This document shows positions 25,068 through 34,375 of a stretch of DNA of 64,000 nt, one piece after another; the first letter of the stretch is position 1, and each line of letters begins with the position of its first letter. The notes beneath the pieces are model-generated. The model was not told the DNA's origin and did not search any database. It saw nothing but the letters and a program-made list of their open reading frames with translations. The DNA comes from DTKD01 sp050948905 (GTDB lineage Bacteria > Armatimonadota > UBA5829). The stretch lies in the NCBI GenBank assembly GCA_050948905.1, contig JBMNES010000001.1, positions 372,001 through 436,000 of the forward strand, in the 5' to 3' direction. Both the position numbers and the translations under genes were made by a program.

Positions 25068-26468
25068 TTGGCTACAGGAACAGTTGAACAGGTTATCGGC
25101 CCGGTTGTGGATATTCGGTTTAAGCCCGATGAGCTGCCGGAGATTCTGACCGCGATTAAAATACCAAACGTGCAGGGTCGCACCCTTACAGTCGAAGTTG
25201 CGCAGATGCCGGGTAACGACATCGTGCGGTGTATCAGCATGCAGTCGACAGACGGGTTGGTGCGCGGCTCGGAGGCTATATCTACAGACCAGCCGATTCA
25301 GGTGCCGGTTGGCAATGAGACGCTGGGCCGCGTCTTTAACTTATTAGGGGAGCCAATCGACAACGCAGGTCCGGTGGAAGCTAAAGATAATTGGCCGATT
25401 CATCGCCCTGCCCCGACTTTTGAGGAGCGTATCCCAGTTGTCGAGATGTTTGAGACTGGCCTTAAAGTGGTCGACCTGATTTGCCCGTATTCCAAGGGCG
25501 GAAAAATTGGGTTGTTCGGAGGCGCTGGAGTCGGCAAGACGGTTTTGATTACTGAGCTTATCCGAAACGTCGCCACTGAACACGGCGGGGTTTCGGTGTT
25601 TGCGGGAGTCGGGGAACGGACTCGCGAGGGAAACGACCTTTGGCTGGAGATGCAGGAGAGCGGAGTTATCTCCAAGACCACTATGGTGTTCGGTCAGATG
25701 AACGAACCTCCGGGGGCAAGGCTGCGAGTTGCTTTGAGCGCGCTTACTATGGCAGAGTATTTCCGTGACTCGGCCGGCCAGGACGTTTTGTTGTTTATCG
25801 ACAACATCTTTAGGTTTGTGCAGGGTGGTTCGGAGGTATCGGCGCTGCTTGGTCGAATGCCGAGCGCTGTGGGTTATCAGCCTACCCTCGCGACTGAGAT
25901 GGGAGATTTGCAGGAGAGAATTACGTCGACTGTTCGCGGATCTGTTACGTCGATTCAGGCGATTTATGTGCCTGCTGATGACCCTACAGACCCTGCCCCT
26001 GCGACTACATTTGCGTTCCTGGATGCTACGACTTATCTGGAGCGACGAATATTCGTGAGGGGAATCTTCCCTGCGGTCGATCCGTTGGCCTCTACTTCGA
26101 GGATTCTGGACCCGCTGATTGTGGGCCAGGAGCATTATAATGTGGCCCGCGAGGTTCAGCAGATTCTGCAGAGATATCGTGAACTGCAGGACATCATTGC
26201 GATTTTGGGAGTGGATGAGCTTTCGAATGAGGACAGGTTGACAGTAGCCCGAGCGCGAAAGATCGAGAACTTCCTCAGTCAGCCGATGTTTGTGGCGGAG
26301 GTCTTTACCGGCCTTGCGGGGAAGTTTGTCCCGCGGGAGGAGACTGTGCGCAGCTTCAAGGAGATTCTTGAAGGCCGGTGGGATCATCTGCCGGAGCAGG
26401 CTTTCTATATGGTCGGGGCCATTGAGGAAGCGGTTGAGAAAGCTAAGCAGATGGGGGTTGAGGTTTAG
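25068..26468 (+). CDS. atpD: ATP synthase F1 subunit beta
   Basis: The catalytic subunit has 466 residues with Walker A G-G-A-G-V-G-K-T at 151-158, G-E-R-T-R-E-G-N-D-L and V-L-L-F-I-D-N-I-F-R-F. The start is TTG 25068 behind GGAGGT at 25058-25063. No ATG or GTG is nearby, and the N-terminus T-G-T-V-E-Q-V-I-G-P-V-V-D matches the family. All catalytic residues are present. Confidence 0.97.
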   Translation: MATGTVEQVIGPVVDIRFKPDELPEILTAIKIPNVQGRTLTVEVAQMPGNDIVRCISMQSTDGLVRGSEAISTDQPIQVPVGNETLGRVFNLLGEPIDNAGPVEAKDNWPIHRPAPTFEERIPVVEMFETGLKVVDLICPYSKGGKIGLFGGAGVGKTVLITELIRNVATEHGGVSVFAGVGERTREGNDLWLEMQESGVISKTTMVFGQMNEPPGARLRVALSALTMAEYFRDSAGQDVLLFIDNIFRFVQGGSEVSALLGRMPSAVGYQPTLATEMGDLQERITSTVRGSVTSIQAIYVPADDPTDPAPATTFAFLDATTYLERRIFVRGIFPAVDPLASTSRILDPLIVGQEHYNVAREVQQILQRYRELQDIIAILGVDELSNEDRLTVARARKIENFLSQPMFVAEVFTGLAGKFVPREETVRSFKEILEGRWDHLPEQAFYMVGAIEEAVEKAKQMGVEV

Positions 26469-26500
26469 TCGACCGGCAACCGTCAGCCTGAGTAATAATT

Positions 26501-26914
26501 ATGTCGGAAAGAACATTCCATTTTGAAGTGATAACGCCGGATCGCGTTGTGCTGCGAGACGATACGGTTGTTTCGATAATCGTGCCGGGCAGCGAAGGTC
26601 ACGTGGGAGTTTTGGCTAATCATGCTCCAATGATGGCTGAGCTGGTCATCGGCAAGCTCGACTTTCGCCGATCCGACGGCAAGACTGGGAAGATGGCGAT
26701 AAGCGGGGGCTTTCTGGAAGTATACGAAAACTCGGTGAGCGTCCTCGCGGAGTCGGCCGAATTAGCCGAAGATATTGATGTCGAGCGTGCCGAGGAGTCG
26801 AAGAAACGGGCCAAAGAAAGGCTATCGGCCGCCAGGCCCGATATAGACGAGGCACGAGCTGAGGCGGCTCTGCAGAGAGCGATTAATCGCCTGAAAATCG
26901 CAAGGCAGACTTAA
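26501..26914 (+). CDS. atpC: ATP synthase F1 subunit epsilon
   Basis: The 137-residue protein has the beta-sandwich signature F-E-V-I-T-P-D-R-V, G-H-V-G-V-L-A-N-H-A-P and A-I-S-G-G-F-L-E-V. It ends in the two-helix C-terminal domain, which can inhibit ATP hydrolysis. It ends the operon; the next gene starts 103 bases later. Confidence 0.95.
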   Translation: MSERTFHFEVITPDRVVLRDDTVVSIIVPGSEGHVGVLANHAPMMAELVIGKLDFRRSDGKTGKMAISGGFLEVYENSVSVLAESAELAEDIDVERAEESKKRAKERLSAARPDIDEARAEAALQRAINRLKIARQT

Positions 26915-27017
26915 GTCGTCTCAGCAAAAGTAATACTGAGGACTATGAGATGAAGGGAGGGACTGGGCTTTTGTCTATGCTCTCCCCTTTTCGCGTTTCA
27001 TTGAGACGGAACTAGCT

Positions 27018-28454
27018 ATGAAAAGATGGGCTTTGGTTGTTATGTTGATGCTGATTGCTGCACGGGTCGGTGCCTATACGATACCATACGAGGGCTGGAT
27101 GGGCACCTTTATGGGAGGCAAGAAGGTCGGCTGGATGTCGCTGAATGTCGAGAAGGCCAACTTCGATGGCGTGGACGGCTATAAAATCAGCTCGGTTGTG
27201 AACAACAGACTGACTGTGTTGGGGGCCGATTTGACGCAGTTGGTGAATACGGTGGTCTACACGGATTCTAATTATGCTCCGCTTAAAGAGAGTTTTTCTA
27301 TGTCCAGCGGGGGCAAGACCACCTCAGTCACCGCCAAATTTTCCAAAACCAGCATTGAATATGAGGTGTCGGCGGATAGCGGCAGTTCATCTACCAAAGT
27401 TATCCCGATCCCCGAAGGGCCTGAACTTATAGCGGATCCGTTGTTCACCACTTCTGATAAGTTTCCAAAAATCGGGGAGGAGATCTCTCTGCGGTATTTT
27501 AACCCCCTAACCCTGAACCTTGAGACTCTGACGATAAAAGTGAACAAGCGGGAGCAGATCACTCTCGACGGCAAGAGCTATGATACCCTGGCATTCGACA
27601 ATATCACCCCAATGGGCAAAATGTCGGTGTGGCAGGAAGTGGATGGCGGAATCGTGCAGATCACAGGGATGATGGGGATCACGATGCGCCAGATGAGTCG
27701 CGAGGAGGCGCTGACGGCTGATGGCACTGCAAGCGCCGAAGATTTTGCTGTATTAACAAGCGCCAAGTGCAACCGGCGGATCAATAATCCGCGCGAAGTG
27801 AAAACGTTGACCGCTATTTTGGAGGGAATCGACGACCCCAAAATGCTGATAACCGACTCTCGCCAAACGGCCAAAGCGATCAAAGATCGGCCGGATGCTA
27901 CGAATTTCATCGTAAAAGCGGCGCAGTATGACGAGACAAAATCCCAAAAGCTCCCGATCAATGTTGCGGCGTCCATAAAGGAATACACAACCCCGACAGC
28001 GTATGTAGACTCGGATGCGAAGACGATTATCGAGCAGGCTAAAGAGGTTGTAGGCGCGGAGAAAAACGCCTACCGCGCGTGTTCGAAGATTCGAGCGTGG
28101 ATTTATACAAACCTCAGAGTGCAGAGCGATATAGGAATTACACGTTCTGGCTCCGATGTGTTAAAATCTAAGGTAGGTGTGTGCAGGGATTATGCGATCC
28201 TGTTCGCTGCGCTTGCCCGCAGTTCGGGGATACCGTGTAAGGTTGTCAGCGGGCTGATTTACACCGACGGGGCGTTTTATTATCACGCCTGGGTGGAGTG
28301 CTACACAGGGCAATGGGTGCCGTTTGACGCGACCCTGAGCAGCGATTTTGTAGACGCGACACACATAAAACTGGCCGAAGGCGATGCGACCACGATGTTT
28401 AGCCTTGCGAAAGTGATAGGCTCACTTAACGTGGAAGTGGTCGATATACAGTAG
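27018..28454 (+). CDS. Secreted transglutaminase-like protein
   Basis: The 478-residue protein has a signal peptide (residues 1-19, A-A-R-V-G-A). A beta-rich N-terminal half is followed by a transglutaminase-like domain at about 340-450. There the triad is visible: Cys in V-G-V-C-R-D-Y-A, His in Y-Y-H-A-W-V-E and Asp in W-V-P-F-D-A-T. Such domains usually act as proteases or amidases outside the cell. The substrate is unknown. It stands between the ATP synthase and nuo genes. Confidence 0.85.
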   Translation: MKRWALVVMLMLIAARVGAYTIPYEGWMGTFMGGKKVGWMSLNVEKANFDGVDGYKISSVVNNRLTVLGADLTQLVNTVVYTDSNYAPLKESFSMSSGGKTTSVTAKFSKTSIEYEVSADSGSSSTKVIPIPEGPELIADPLFTTSDKFPKIGEEISLRYFNPLTLNLETLTIKVNKREQITLDGKSYDTLAFDNITPMGKMSVWQEVDGGIVQITGMMGITMRQMSREEALTADGTASAEDFAVLTSAKCNRRINNPREVKTLTAILEGIDDPKMLITDSRQTAKAIKDRPDATNFIVKAAQYDETKSQKLPINVAASIKEYTTPTAYVDSDAKTIIEQAKEVVGAEKNAYRACSKIRAWIYTNLRVQSDIGITRSGSDVLKSKVGVCRDYAILFAALARSSGIPCKVVSGLIYTDGAFYYHAWVECYTGQWVPFDATLSSDFVDATHIKLAEGDATTMFSLAKVIGSLNVEVVDIQ

Positions 28455-28489
28455 CCAAAACGGCAACCACCGCAATACGGGAGCGAAAC

Positions 28490-28867
28490 GTGCTGGCTAA
28501 GGATTTCTTAACAGTTGGAATATTTGCAGTTGTCGGCATTGGGTTTATAGTAGTTACACTGCTTGCGTCGATGATTTTCCGACCGCATCGACCCACCGAA
28601 GAAAAACGCACCACTTATGAATGCGGCGAAGACCCTGTGGGGCCGGCGTGGCTGCAGTTTCGTGTGGGTTATTATATTTACGCTCTTATATTCCTGATTT
28701 TTGATGTGGAGGCTGTGTTCATATTCCCGTGGGCGGCGGGGTTGCTGGGGTTTTCTAAGAACTCCGCGCTCGCTGTGCTTGGGTTTGTGGACATGCTGAT
28801 ATTTGTGAACGTGCTTGCCGTCGGGCTGCTGTGGGCGTGGAGAAAAGGTGTTTTGGAGTGGAAATAG
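28490..28867 (+). CDS. nuoA: NADH-quinone oxidoreductase subunit A
   Basis: The 125-residue membrane subunit has three helices and the family signature Y-E-C-G-E-D-P-V-G followed by Y-Y-I-Y-A-L-I-F-L-I-F-D-V-E-A-V-F. The start is GTG 28490. Its end overlaps nuoB. It begins a block of A-B-C-D only. Confidence 0.93.
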   Translation: MLAKDFLTVGIFAVVGIGFIVVTLLASMIFRPHRPTEEKRTTYECGEDPVGPAWLQFRVGYYIYALIFLIFDVEAVFIFPWAAGLLGFSKNSALAVLGFVDMLIFVNVLAVGLLWAWRKGVLEWK

Positions 28868-29391
28868 AGAGGTCATCGGGCGATAAGAGTGTGGATAGAC
28901 CGTTTGACTATGTCGAGCGTATACCCGGCGGCGCGCTTATCACGACCACTGTGGACAGGGTTTTCGGCTGGGCGCGAGAGAGTTCGCTGTGGTATATGCT
29001 GTTTGGGCTGGCCTGCTGCGCGATTGAGATGATGGCGGCTGGGGCGGCTCGATTCGATTTGGACAGATTCGGAATGATCTTCCGGGCCACTCCGAGACAA
29101 AGCGATTTAATGATTGTGGCAGGCACGGTGACGAAGAAGATGGCGCCGAGGGTGAAGAGGCTGTATGAGCAGATGTCGGAGCCGAGGTATGTCATCGCGA
29201 TGGGTAGCTGCGCCAACGCAGGCGGGCCATTTGCGGACTCGTATGCAGTTGTAAAAGGGGTGGATCAGATTATCCCTGTAGATGTATATATTCCGGGATG
29301 CCCACCGCGGCCGGAGGCTTTGATCAACGGGATACTGGAGCTGAGAAAGAAGATCAAAGCGGAAGCTGATTTGCAAAAAGTTGAGAGCTGA
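28858..29391 (+). CDS. nuoB: NADH-quinone oxidoreductase subunit B
   Basis: This subunit carries iron-sulfur cluster N2. The ligands are the tandem Cys53-Cys54 in L-A-C-C-A-I-E-M, Cys118 in G-S-C-A-N and Cys148 in P-G-C-P-P-R-P-E. GTG 28858 overlaps nuoA by 10 bases and gives a 177-residue protein with a normal N-terminus. An upstream ATG at 28831 would add nine residues and overlap more. Confidence 0.94.
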   Translation: MEIERSSGDKSVDRPFDYVERIPGGALITTTVDRVFGWARESSLWYMLFGLACCAIEMMAAGAARFDLDRFGMIFRATPRQSDLMIVAGTVTKKMAPRVKRLYEQMSEPRYVIAMGSCANAGGPFADSYAVVKGVDQIIPVDVYIPGCPPRPEALINGILELRKKIKAEADLQKVES

Positions 29392-29399
29392 GAACGATA

Positions 29400-29834
29400 G
29401 TGGATAGCATTAAAAATAGCCTGCAAGAGACGCTGGCAGAACAGATAGTGGAGTCGACGGAGATATTCGGGGTGCCAAACCTGAAAATTGCAGCCGGCAG
29501 CCTGTTAAGCGTGTGCGAGAAGCTGCACTCCGAACTTGGGTTTGACTATCTGGCGGATATAACGGCTATCGACTTCAACGATCGCATCGAAGTGGTTTAT
29601 CAGTTTACCAACCTTTCGAATAACTCTAGAGTGGCGCTGCGGCTTGATCTCGATAGAGAGAAGCCGGAAGTTGATTCGTTAACCTCCATCTGGAAGGGGG
29701 CGGATTTCCAGGAACGGGAGGTATTTGATTTGATGGGGGTAGTCTTCAAGGGACACCCAAACCTTACCAGGATTTTGCTTCCTCTGGATTGGGAAGGACA
29801 TCCGCTCAGGAAAGACTATGTCATCGACGATTAA
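29400..29834 (+). CDS. nuoC: NADH-quinone oxidoreductase subunit C
   Basis: The 144-residue hydrophilic subunit shows the family core F-D-Y-L-A-D-I-T-A-I-D, A-D-F-Q-E-R-E-V-F-D-L-M-G-V-V-F and G-H-P-L-R-K-D-Y. The start is GTG 29400. It is separate from NuoD and overlaps it by 17 bases. Confidence 0.93.
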   Translation: MDSIKNSLQETLAEQIVESTEIFGVPNLKIAAGSLLSVCEKLHSELGFDYLADITAIDFNDRIEVVYQFTNLSNNSRVALRLDLDREKPEVDSLTSIWKGADFQEREVFDLMGVVFKGHPNLTRILLPLDWEGHPLRKDYVIDD

Positions 29835-30924
29835 AACTGATCTCATCGAGATAAATATGGGCCCTCAGCACCCCAGTACGCACGGGGTGCTTCGACTGGA
29901 TGTGACACTTGACGGCGAGGTGGTGGTAAATTGCCAGCCGGATGTGGGATACCTGCACCGTGGGGTTGAGAAGCTCGCTGAGATGCGGACGTGGGTGCAG
30001 TTTATACCTATTACGGATCGGTTGGACTACCTTGCCTCAATGCTGGATAATGCTGCTTATGTCGGGGCGATCGAGAAACTCGGCGGCATTGAGGTGCCGG
30101 AGCGCGCGGAGTATATCCGGATTATTATGATGGAGCTGCAGCGGGTGGCGAGCCATCTGGTATTTTTCGGCACGATGGCGCTTGATCTCGGTGCGACGAC
30201 TCCGTTTTTGTATGCTTTTCGCGAGCGGGAGGACGTGCTGGACCTCTTTGAGATGGTCTGTGGGGCGCGGCTGACTTATAACTATTTCAGGCCTGGCGGA
30301 GTATCGAAGGATCTGCCTGCCGGGTTCTACGATAAGTGCAAGGCTTACATAAAGAAGCAGCGCGAAAAGCTGCCGGAATACAACGATCTTTTCACCAACA
30401 ACCAAATTTTTATCGCACGGACGCGGGATGTGGGTATCATATCAGCCGAGGATGCTGTTAACTACTCGCTCAGCGGCCCATCGTTGCGTGGGTCGGGGGT
30501 GGGATATGACGTGCGGACTGCGGACCCGTATTCGATTTATGACAGGTTCGACTGGAAGGTCATTACGCGCGAAAAGGGAGACTCGCTGGCCCGATTTCTG
30601 GTTAGAGTCGATGAGATTGAGCAGAGTCTGAGAATTGTGGAACAGGCATTGGATTCGATCCCTGAAGGTGAGCTAAAGTGCAAGACGCAGGCTCGGCTGA
30701 AGATACCGGCGGGAGAGGTTTACCATCATATAGAATCCGCCAGGGGCGACCTTGGCGTTTATATTGTAAGCGACGGAGGGGAGAAGCCATATCGACTTAA
30801 GTGGCGCGCTCCGTCGTTTATCAACCTGGGAGCTCTCAACTCTATGGTCAAGGGCTGGAAAGTTGCTGATATCGTGGCAATATTGGGCAGTATTGACGTG
30901 GTGTTGGGAGAGGTGGATCGATAA
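29818..30924 (+). CDS. nuoD: NADH-quinone oxidoreductase subunit D
   Basis: The 368-residue protein forms the quinone site with NuoB. G-P-Q-H-P-S-T-H-G-V-L-R near the start and the G-Y-L-H-R-G-V-E-K-L segment are diagnostic. The C-terminus G-E-V-D-R matches the usual end, so it is complete. No nuoE-N genes follow, so the rest of complex I must be elsewhere. Confidence 0.95.
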   Translation: MSSTIKTDLIEINMGPQHPSTHGVLRLDVTLDGEVVVNCQPDVGYLHRGVEKLAEMRTWVQFIPITDRLDYLASMLDNAAYVGAIEKLGGIEVPERAEYIRIIMMELQRVASHLVFFGTMALDLGATTPFLYAFREREDVLDLFEMVCGARLTYNYFRPGGVSKDLPAGFYDKCKAYIKKQREKLPEYNDLFTNNQIFIARTRDVGIISAEDAVNYSLSGPSLRGSGVGYDVRTADPYSIYDRFDWKVITREKGDSLARFLVRVDEIEQSLRIVEQALDSIPEGELKCKTQARLKIPAGEVYHHIESARGDLGVYIVSDGGEKPYRLKWRAPSFINLGALNSMVKGWKVADIVAILGSIDVVLGEVDR

Positions 30925-30929
30925 TTCTA

Positions 30930-30949
30930 AAGAAAGGAGGTGACATGAT
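30930..30949 (+). promoter_or_regulatory. Unusually complete Shine-Dalgarno before yacL, with a two-codon frame
   Basis: AAGAAAGGAGGTGA at about 30930-30943 is nearly the full complement of the 16S rRNA 3' end. ATG at 30945 opens a two-codon frame ending in TGA at 30951-30953, which overlaps the true ATG at 30950. This could tune initiation. Confidence 0.5.
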
Positions 30950-32128
30950 ATGAAGATTACAAGTAAAAGGCTAAGGCCACTCTTCACCCTGGTCTGCGTT
31001 GTGTTAGGCGGGCTGGCTGGTAATGTGGTGGCACTGCACTATTTCGCTTTTATTCGCAACTACCTTCACGGCGAAGGCCCCGATATTCTTTGGTTCATCC
31101 CTCAGAACCCGACACAGCTTACGGCTGCAGATATGATGTGGCTGAAGGCGACGTTTATTATCGTAGGAGCTTTGATTGGGTTCATCTTTGAACGCCTCGC
31201 GTTTCATCAGATCGGCAAAAGCCGGGTAAAATGGCAGAAAATGACGGCTGGGGAAAAGGTATTTTACTTTCTCGGCGTTCCTTTGGGCCTATTTTTAACT
31301 GTTCTAATCCGCAATATTATCTCTACCCCTGATTGGGTCACTGTGGCTATGGCGATTGTGCTGTGTTACTTGTCGGTTGTCGCTCTTGAGAGCCTCAAGG
31401 AACAGGCCACGTTTTATTTCCCAGCTTCATTGACCCCTGCGAAGCCGGAAAGCACAGGATATAGGCCGAAACTGTTGGATACGAATGTGATTATCGATGG
31501 ACGCATCGCCGATATTTGCAAGGCGGGGTTTATGGAAGGGCCGATATATGTGCCTAAGTTCATCGTCGAAGAGCTTCAGCAGATAGCCGACTCCAGCGAC
31601 TCACTGAAAAGGGCGCGAGGAAGACGCGGCCTAGATATCCTTACGCAGATGCAGAAGGATATGGACTTGCAGGTTCCGGAGCCTGAAAATGGCGACAATA
31701 TTGACGAGGAAGTAGACGCCAGATTGGTGCGATTTGCGAGGCAGACTAATGGCGCAATCGTGACCAATGATTATAATCTCAATAAAGTCGCGGGCTTGCA
31801 GGGCGTCGATGTTATGAACGTCAACGAGCTGGCTAATGCGCTGAAACCGGTCGTGCTGCCGGGCGAGGAGATGCGCGTTACCGTGATTAAAGAAGGCAAA
31901 GAGAAGGAACAGGGCATAGGCTATCTCGACGATGGCACGATGATCGTAGTCGAAGGCGCGCGCAGGCGGCTGGATGAGACCATGATGGTCATAGTGACAA
32001 GCGTGTTGCAGACTGTGCAGGGCAAGATGATCTTTGCCAAAATAAAAGAGACTGAGACCGAAGAGGATACGATTGACGAAAGCATCCGCTCTTATAGCGG
32101 CAGCCGGGGCCGGAGAAAGACTCGGTAA
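30950..32128 (+). CDS. yacL: YacL-type membrane PIN-TRAM domain protein
   Basis: The 392-residue protein has about four membrane helices (12-32, 62-84, 105-122, 126-142). A PIN nuclease-like domain follows at about 170-290 with D-T-N-V-I-I-D-G-R, V-E-E-L-Q and T-N-D-Y-N-L. A TRAM domain closes it at about 305-370 (G-I-G-Y-L-D-D-G-T-M-I-V-V-E-G). This is the YacL architecture, often next to ispD in Gram-positive and related phyla, as here. The PIN acidic residues Asp, Glu and Asp are present. The function is probably RNA related but not established. Its last 56 bases overlap ispDF. Confidence 0.9.
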   Translation: MKITSKRLRPLFTLVCVVLGGLAGNVVALHYFAFIRNYLHGEGPDILWFIPQNPTQLTAADMMWLKATFIIVGALIGFIFERLAFHQIGKSRVKWQKMTAGEKVFYFLGVPLGLFLTVLIRNIISTPDWVTVAMAIVLCYLSVVALESLKEQATFYFPASLTPAKPESTGYRPKLLDTNVIIDGRIADICKAGFMEGPIYVPKFIVEELQQIADSSDSLKRARGRRGLDILTQMQKDMDLQVPEPENGDNIDEEVDARLVRFARQTNGAIVTNDYNLNKVAGLQGVDVMNVNELANALKPVVLPGEEMRVTVIKEGKEKEQGIGYLDDGTMIVVEGARRRLDETMMVIVTSVLQTVQGKMIFAKIKETETEEDTIDESIRSYSGSRGRRKTR

Positions 32129-33239
32129 GGGAATCAACAAGGCGTTTGTTGAGGTCGCGGGCAAGCCGATTCTTGCCCATACATTGTCTGTATTCGAGTC
32201 CTGTGGGGCTGTTGAAGAGATAATTATTATTACTGGAAAGCAGGATATCGAGGCGGCCGGCGAATTAGCTGGCCGCTTCGGCTTATCTAAGGTAAGCGAC
32301 ATCGTCGCCGGTGGGGCGCATCGTCAGGACTCGGTTAGAAATGGTCTTGCGAAGGCGACTCAGGGAATCGTGGCGATACACGATGCTGCACGGCCGATGA
32401 TCAGCGTTGAGATTATAGAGCGAACGATTGAAAAGGCTGAACAAATGGGCGCGTGTATTGCAGCGGTGCCAGTAATCGACACCATTAAATCCGCTGAGAA
32501 TGGTAATGTGACGGCGACGGTCGATCGATCTTCTCTTTATTCTGTACAGACCCCTCAGACGTTCAGGGCGGAGTTGATACGACGGGCGTATGAATGTGCT
32601 TATGAGGATGGATATTACGCCACCGACGACGCCGCGCTTGTGGAGAGATTGGGGGAGAAGGTGGCGGTAGTCCAGGGTTCTTATGAGAATATTAAAGTGA
32701 CTACCCCGTCAGACCTTGAAGTGGCCGCTGTGCGGCTTGGAGACGACAGAGAAGAGGCGGGTAATATGCGGGTTGGTATGGGGTTTGATGTGCACGCGTT
32801 TGCAGAGCGTCGCAGGCTGGTGCTGGGTGGAGTTGAGATAGAGCACGAGAAGGGCCTGGCGGGACACTCGGACGCGGATGTCGTGCTGCACGCTATTGCA
32901 GATGCTCTGCTGGGCGCGGTTGCTAACGGAGATATCGGCAGGCATTTCCCGGATTCTGACCCTGCATATAAAGGAATTAGCAGCCTTAAATTGCTCGCTG
33001 AGGTGAATGAGATTACCTCGCGAGCGGGTTGGAGAATAGTGAACGTCGACGCTACGGTTATATGCGAGCGACCGAAAATATCCCCACACGTCCCCGAAAT
33101 GCGCCGAATGATCGCAGGTGCTTTGAATACTACCCCCGATCGCATAAGCATAAAAGGCACCACCACCGAACGCCTGGGATTCACCGGCCGCGGCGAAGGC
33201 ATCGCTTGTCAGGCGGTGGTGGGGGTGGAGAAGGTGTGA
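32073..33239 (+). CDS. ispDF: Bifunctional MEP cytidylyltransferase / MEcPP synthase
   Basis: The 388-residue protein fuses two steps of the non-mevalonate isoprenoid pathway. IspD spans about 1-225 (A-L-I-A-A-A-G-A-G-E-R-L-G, H-D-A-A-R-P, V-Q-T-P-Q-T-F). IspF spans about 232-388 (G-M-G-F-D-V-H-A-F, G-H-S-D-A-D-V-V-L-H with zinc ligands, F-P-D-S-D, T-T-E-R-L-G-F-T-G-R-G-E-G). The start is TTG 32073, inside yacL by 56 bases. All active-site motifs are intact. Confidence 0.94.
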   Translation: MTKASALIAAAGAGERLGKGINKAFVEVAGKPILAHTLSVFESCGAVEEIIIITGKQDIEAAGELAGRFGLSKVSDIVAGGAHRQDSVRNGLAKATQGIVAIHDAARPMISVEIIERTIEKAEQMGACIAAVPVIDTIKSAENGNVTATVDRSSLYSVQTPQTFRAELIRRAYECAYEDGYYATDDAALVERLGEKVAVVQGSYENIKVTTPSDLEVAAVRLGDDREEAGNMRVGMGFDVHAFAERRRLVLGGVEIEHEKGLAGHSDADVVLHAIADALLGAVANGDIGRHFPDSDPAYKGISSLKLLAEVNEITSRAGWRIVNVDATVICERPKISPHVPEMRRMIAGALNTTPDRISIKGTTTERLGFTGRGEGIACQAVVGVEKV

Positions 33240-33275
33240 AGGGAAGATGATTGTTTTTATCGAGGACCCAGATTA

Positions 33276-34343
33276 ATGGAAGACAGATACATGGCCCTAA
33301 TGGGGCTTGCGCCTGAGAGGATTCCGCATTGGGAGCATTGGTCTTGTCCGGATGCGGAGAGTTATATTACTGGTATTGATTATTACCAGCATCCGAAGCA
33401 GTGCCGTGACAGGATGCGGGAATTATACCCCTGCCTGGAACTTCCCCCTATAAATGATGATTCCCCTAAAGCTCGGCCCGGGGATTTTGAGGAAGATGAG
33501 CACGCCGTGCGCTGGGGTGATGGGAAATCTTGGAGATGGGACTGGGGTGCGCGGATGAAGAGCGCGGAGGATGTGTTCGCGTTTTCTCCGCTTAAACAGG
33601 GGGATTTTACCGAAATACCTGTGGTGGAGTCTCGCGATTATCGAGATGAGGAGAAGATATATCGATCCTACAGGTCGGGTTATCCCGCTGAATGGGGGGA
33701 CAAAGCGCCGGAAGGGTCGGCGGCGGCGGTCGGGTTCTATAATACGATGTTTATGTGGCCGCTGCTGACTTTTGGTTGGGAGCTGTTTCTGGAGACCTGT
33801 CTTGACGAGCGTTTCGAGCGGATTATGGACGAGTTTGCTGAGGTAAACAGGCGGGTGTTCAGGGCGTTTGCGCGGCTGCCGGTGAACTTCGTTATCTGTC
33901 ACGACGATATTGTAACCTCTCGCGGCCCAGTCTGCTCACCCGCCTGGATGCATAAATATATATTTCCCAGATATGAAGAGTTTTGGGGGATTCTAAAGGC
34001 GGCTGGTAAAGAGCCTATATTTATGGTGGATGGGTGTATCGACGCTTACGCTGACGATATTTTTGCCTGCGGCGCAAGGGGGATTATATCCGAACCATAT
34101 ACCGATTGGAGGGCAATCGCTCGCAAGCACGAGAACTGCTTCATCGCAGGTGAAGGGGATAATCGAGTGTTGTCGCGGAATAATCCTGCCGAGATTAGGA
34201 CTATGGTGGAGCAGATGGTGGAGACGGCTCAGATGACCGGGGGATATATGATGTGTATAGGAAATCACATTCCCTGGAATATTCCGCCGGAGGCTGTGAA
34301 GTTGTATCTCGATTTGTCTGGTGAGTTGGCTGTCAGGGGTTGA
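33276..34343 (+). CDS. Uroporphyrinogen decarboxylase-like (MtaA/CmuA-type) protein
   Basis: The 355-residue protein belongs to the UroD barrel superfamily: P-H-W-E-H-W near the start, F-V-I-C-H-D-D-I-V, M-H-K-Y-I-F-P-R-Y-E-E, and the C-terminal G-A-R-G-I-I-S-E-P-Y-T-D-W and C-I-G-N-H-I-P-W-N-I-P. Without the heme-type N-terminal Arg motif it is more like corrinoid methyltransferases or lineage-specific UroD-like proteins. No corrinoid protein gene is adjacent. Function is not settled. Confidence 0.75.
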   Translation: MEDRYMALMGLAPERIPHWEHWSCPDAESYITGIDYYQHPKQCRDRMRELYPCLELPPINDDSPKARPGDFEEDEHAVRWGDGKSWRWDWGARMKSAEDVFAFSPLKQGDFTEIPVVESRDYRDEEKIYRSYRSGYPAEWGDKAPEGSAAAVGFYNTMFMWPLLTFGWELFLETCLDERFERIMDEFAEVNRRVFRAFARLPVNFVICHDDIVTSRGPVCSPAWMHKYIFPRYEEFWGILKAAGKEPIFMVDGCIDAYADDIFACGARGIISEPYTDWRAIARKHENCFIAGEGDNRVLSRNNPAEIRTMVEQMVETAQMTGGYMMCIGNHIPWNIPPEAVKLYLDLSGELAVRG

Positions 34344-34375
34344 CACAAAGGAACGCGTAAAATCTCCAGAAGCGT

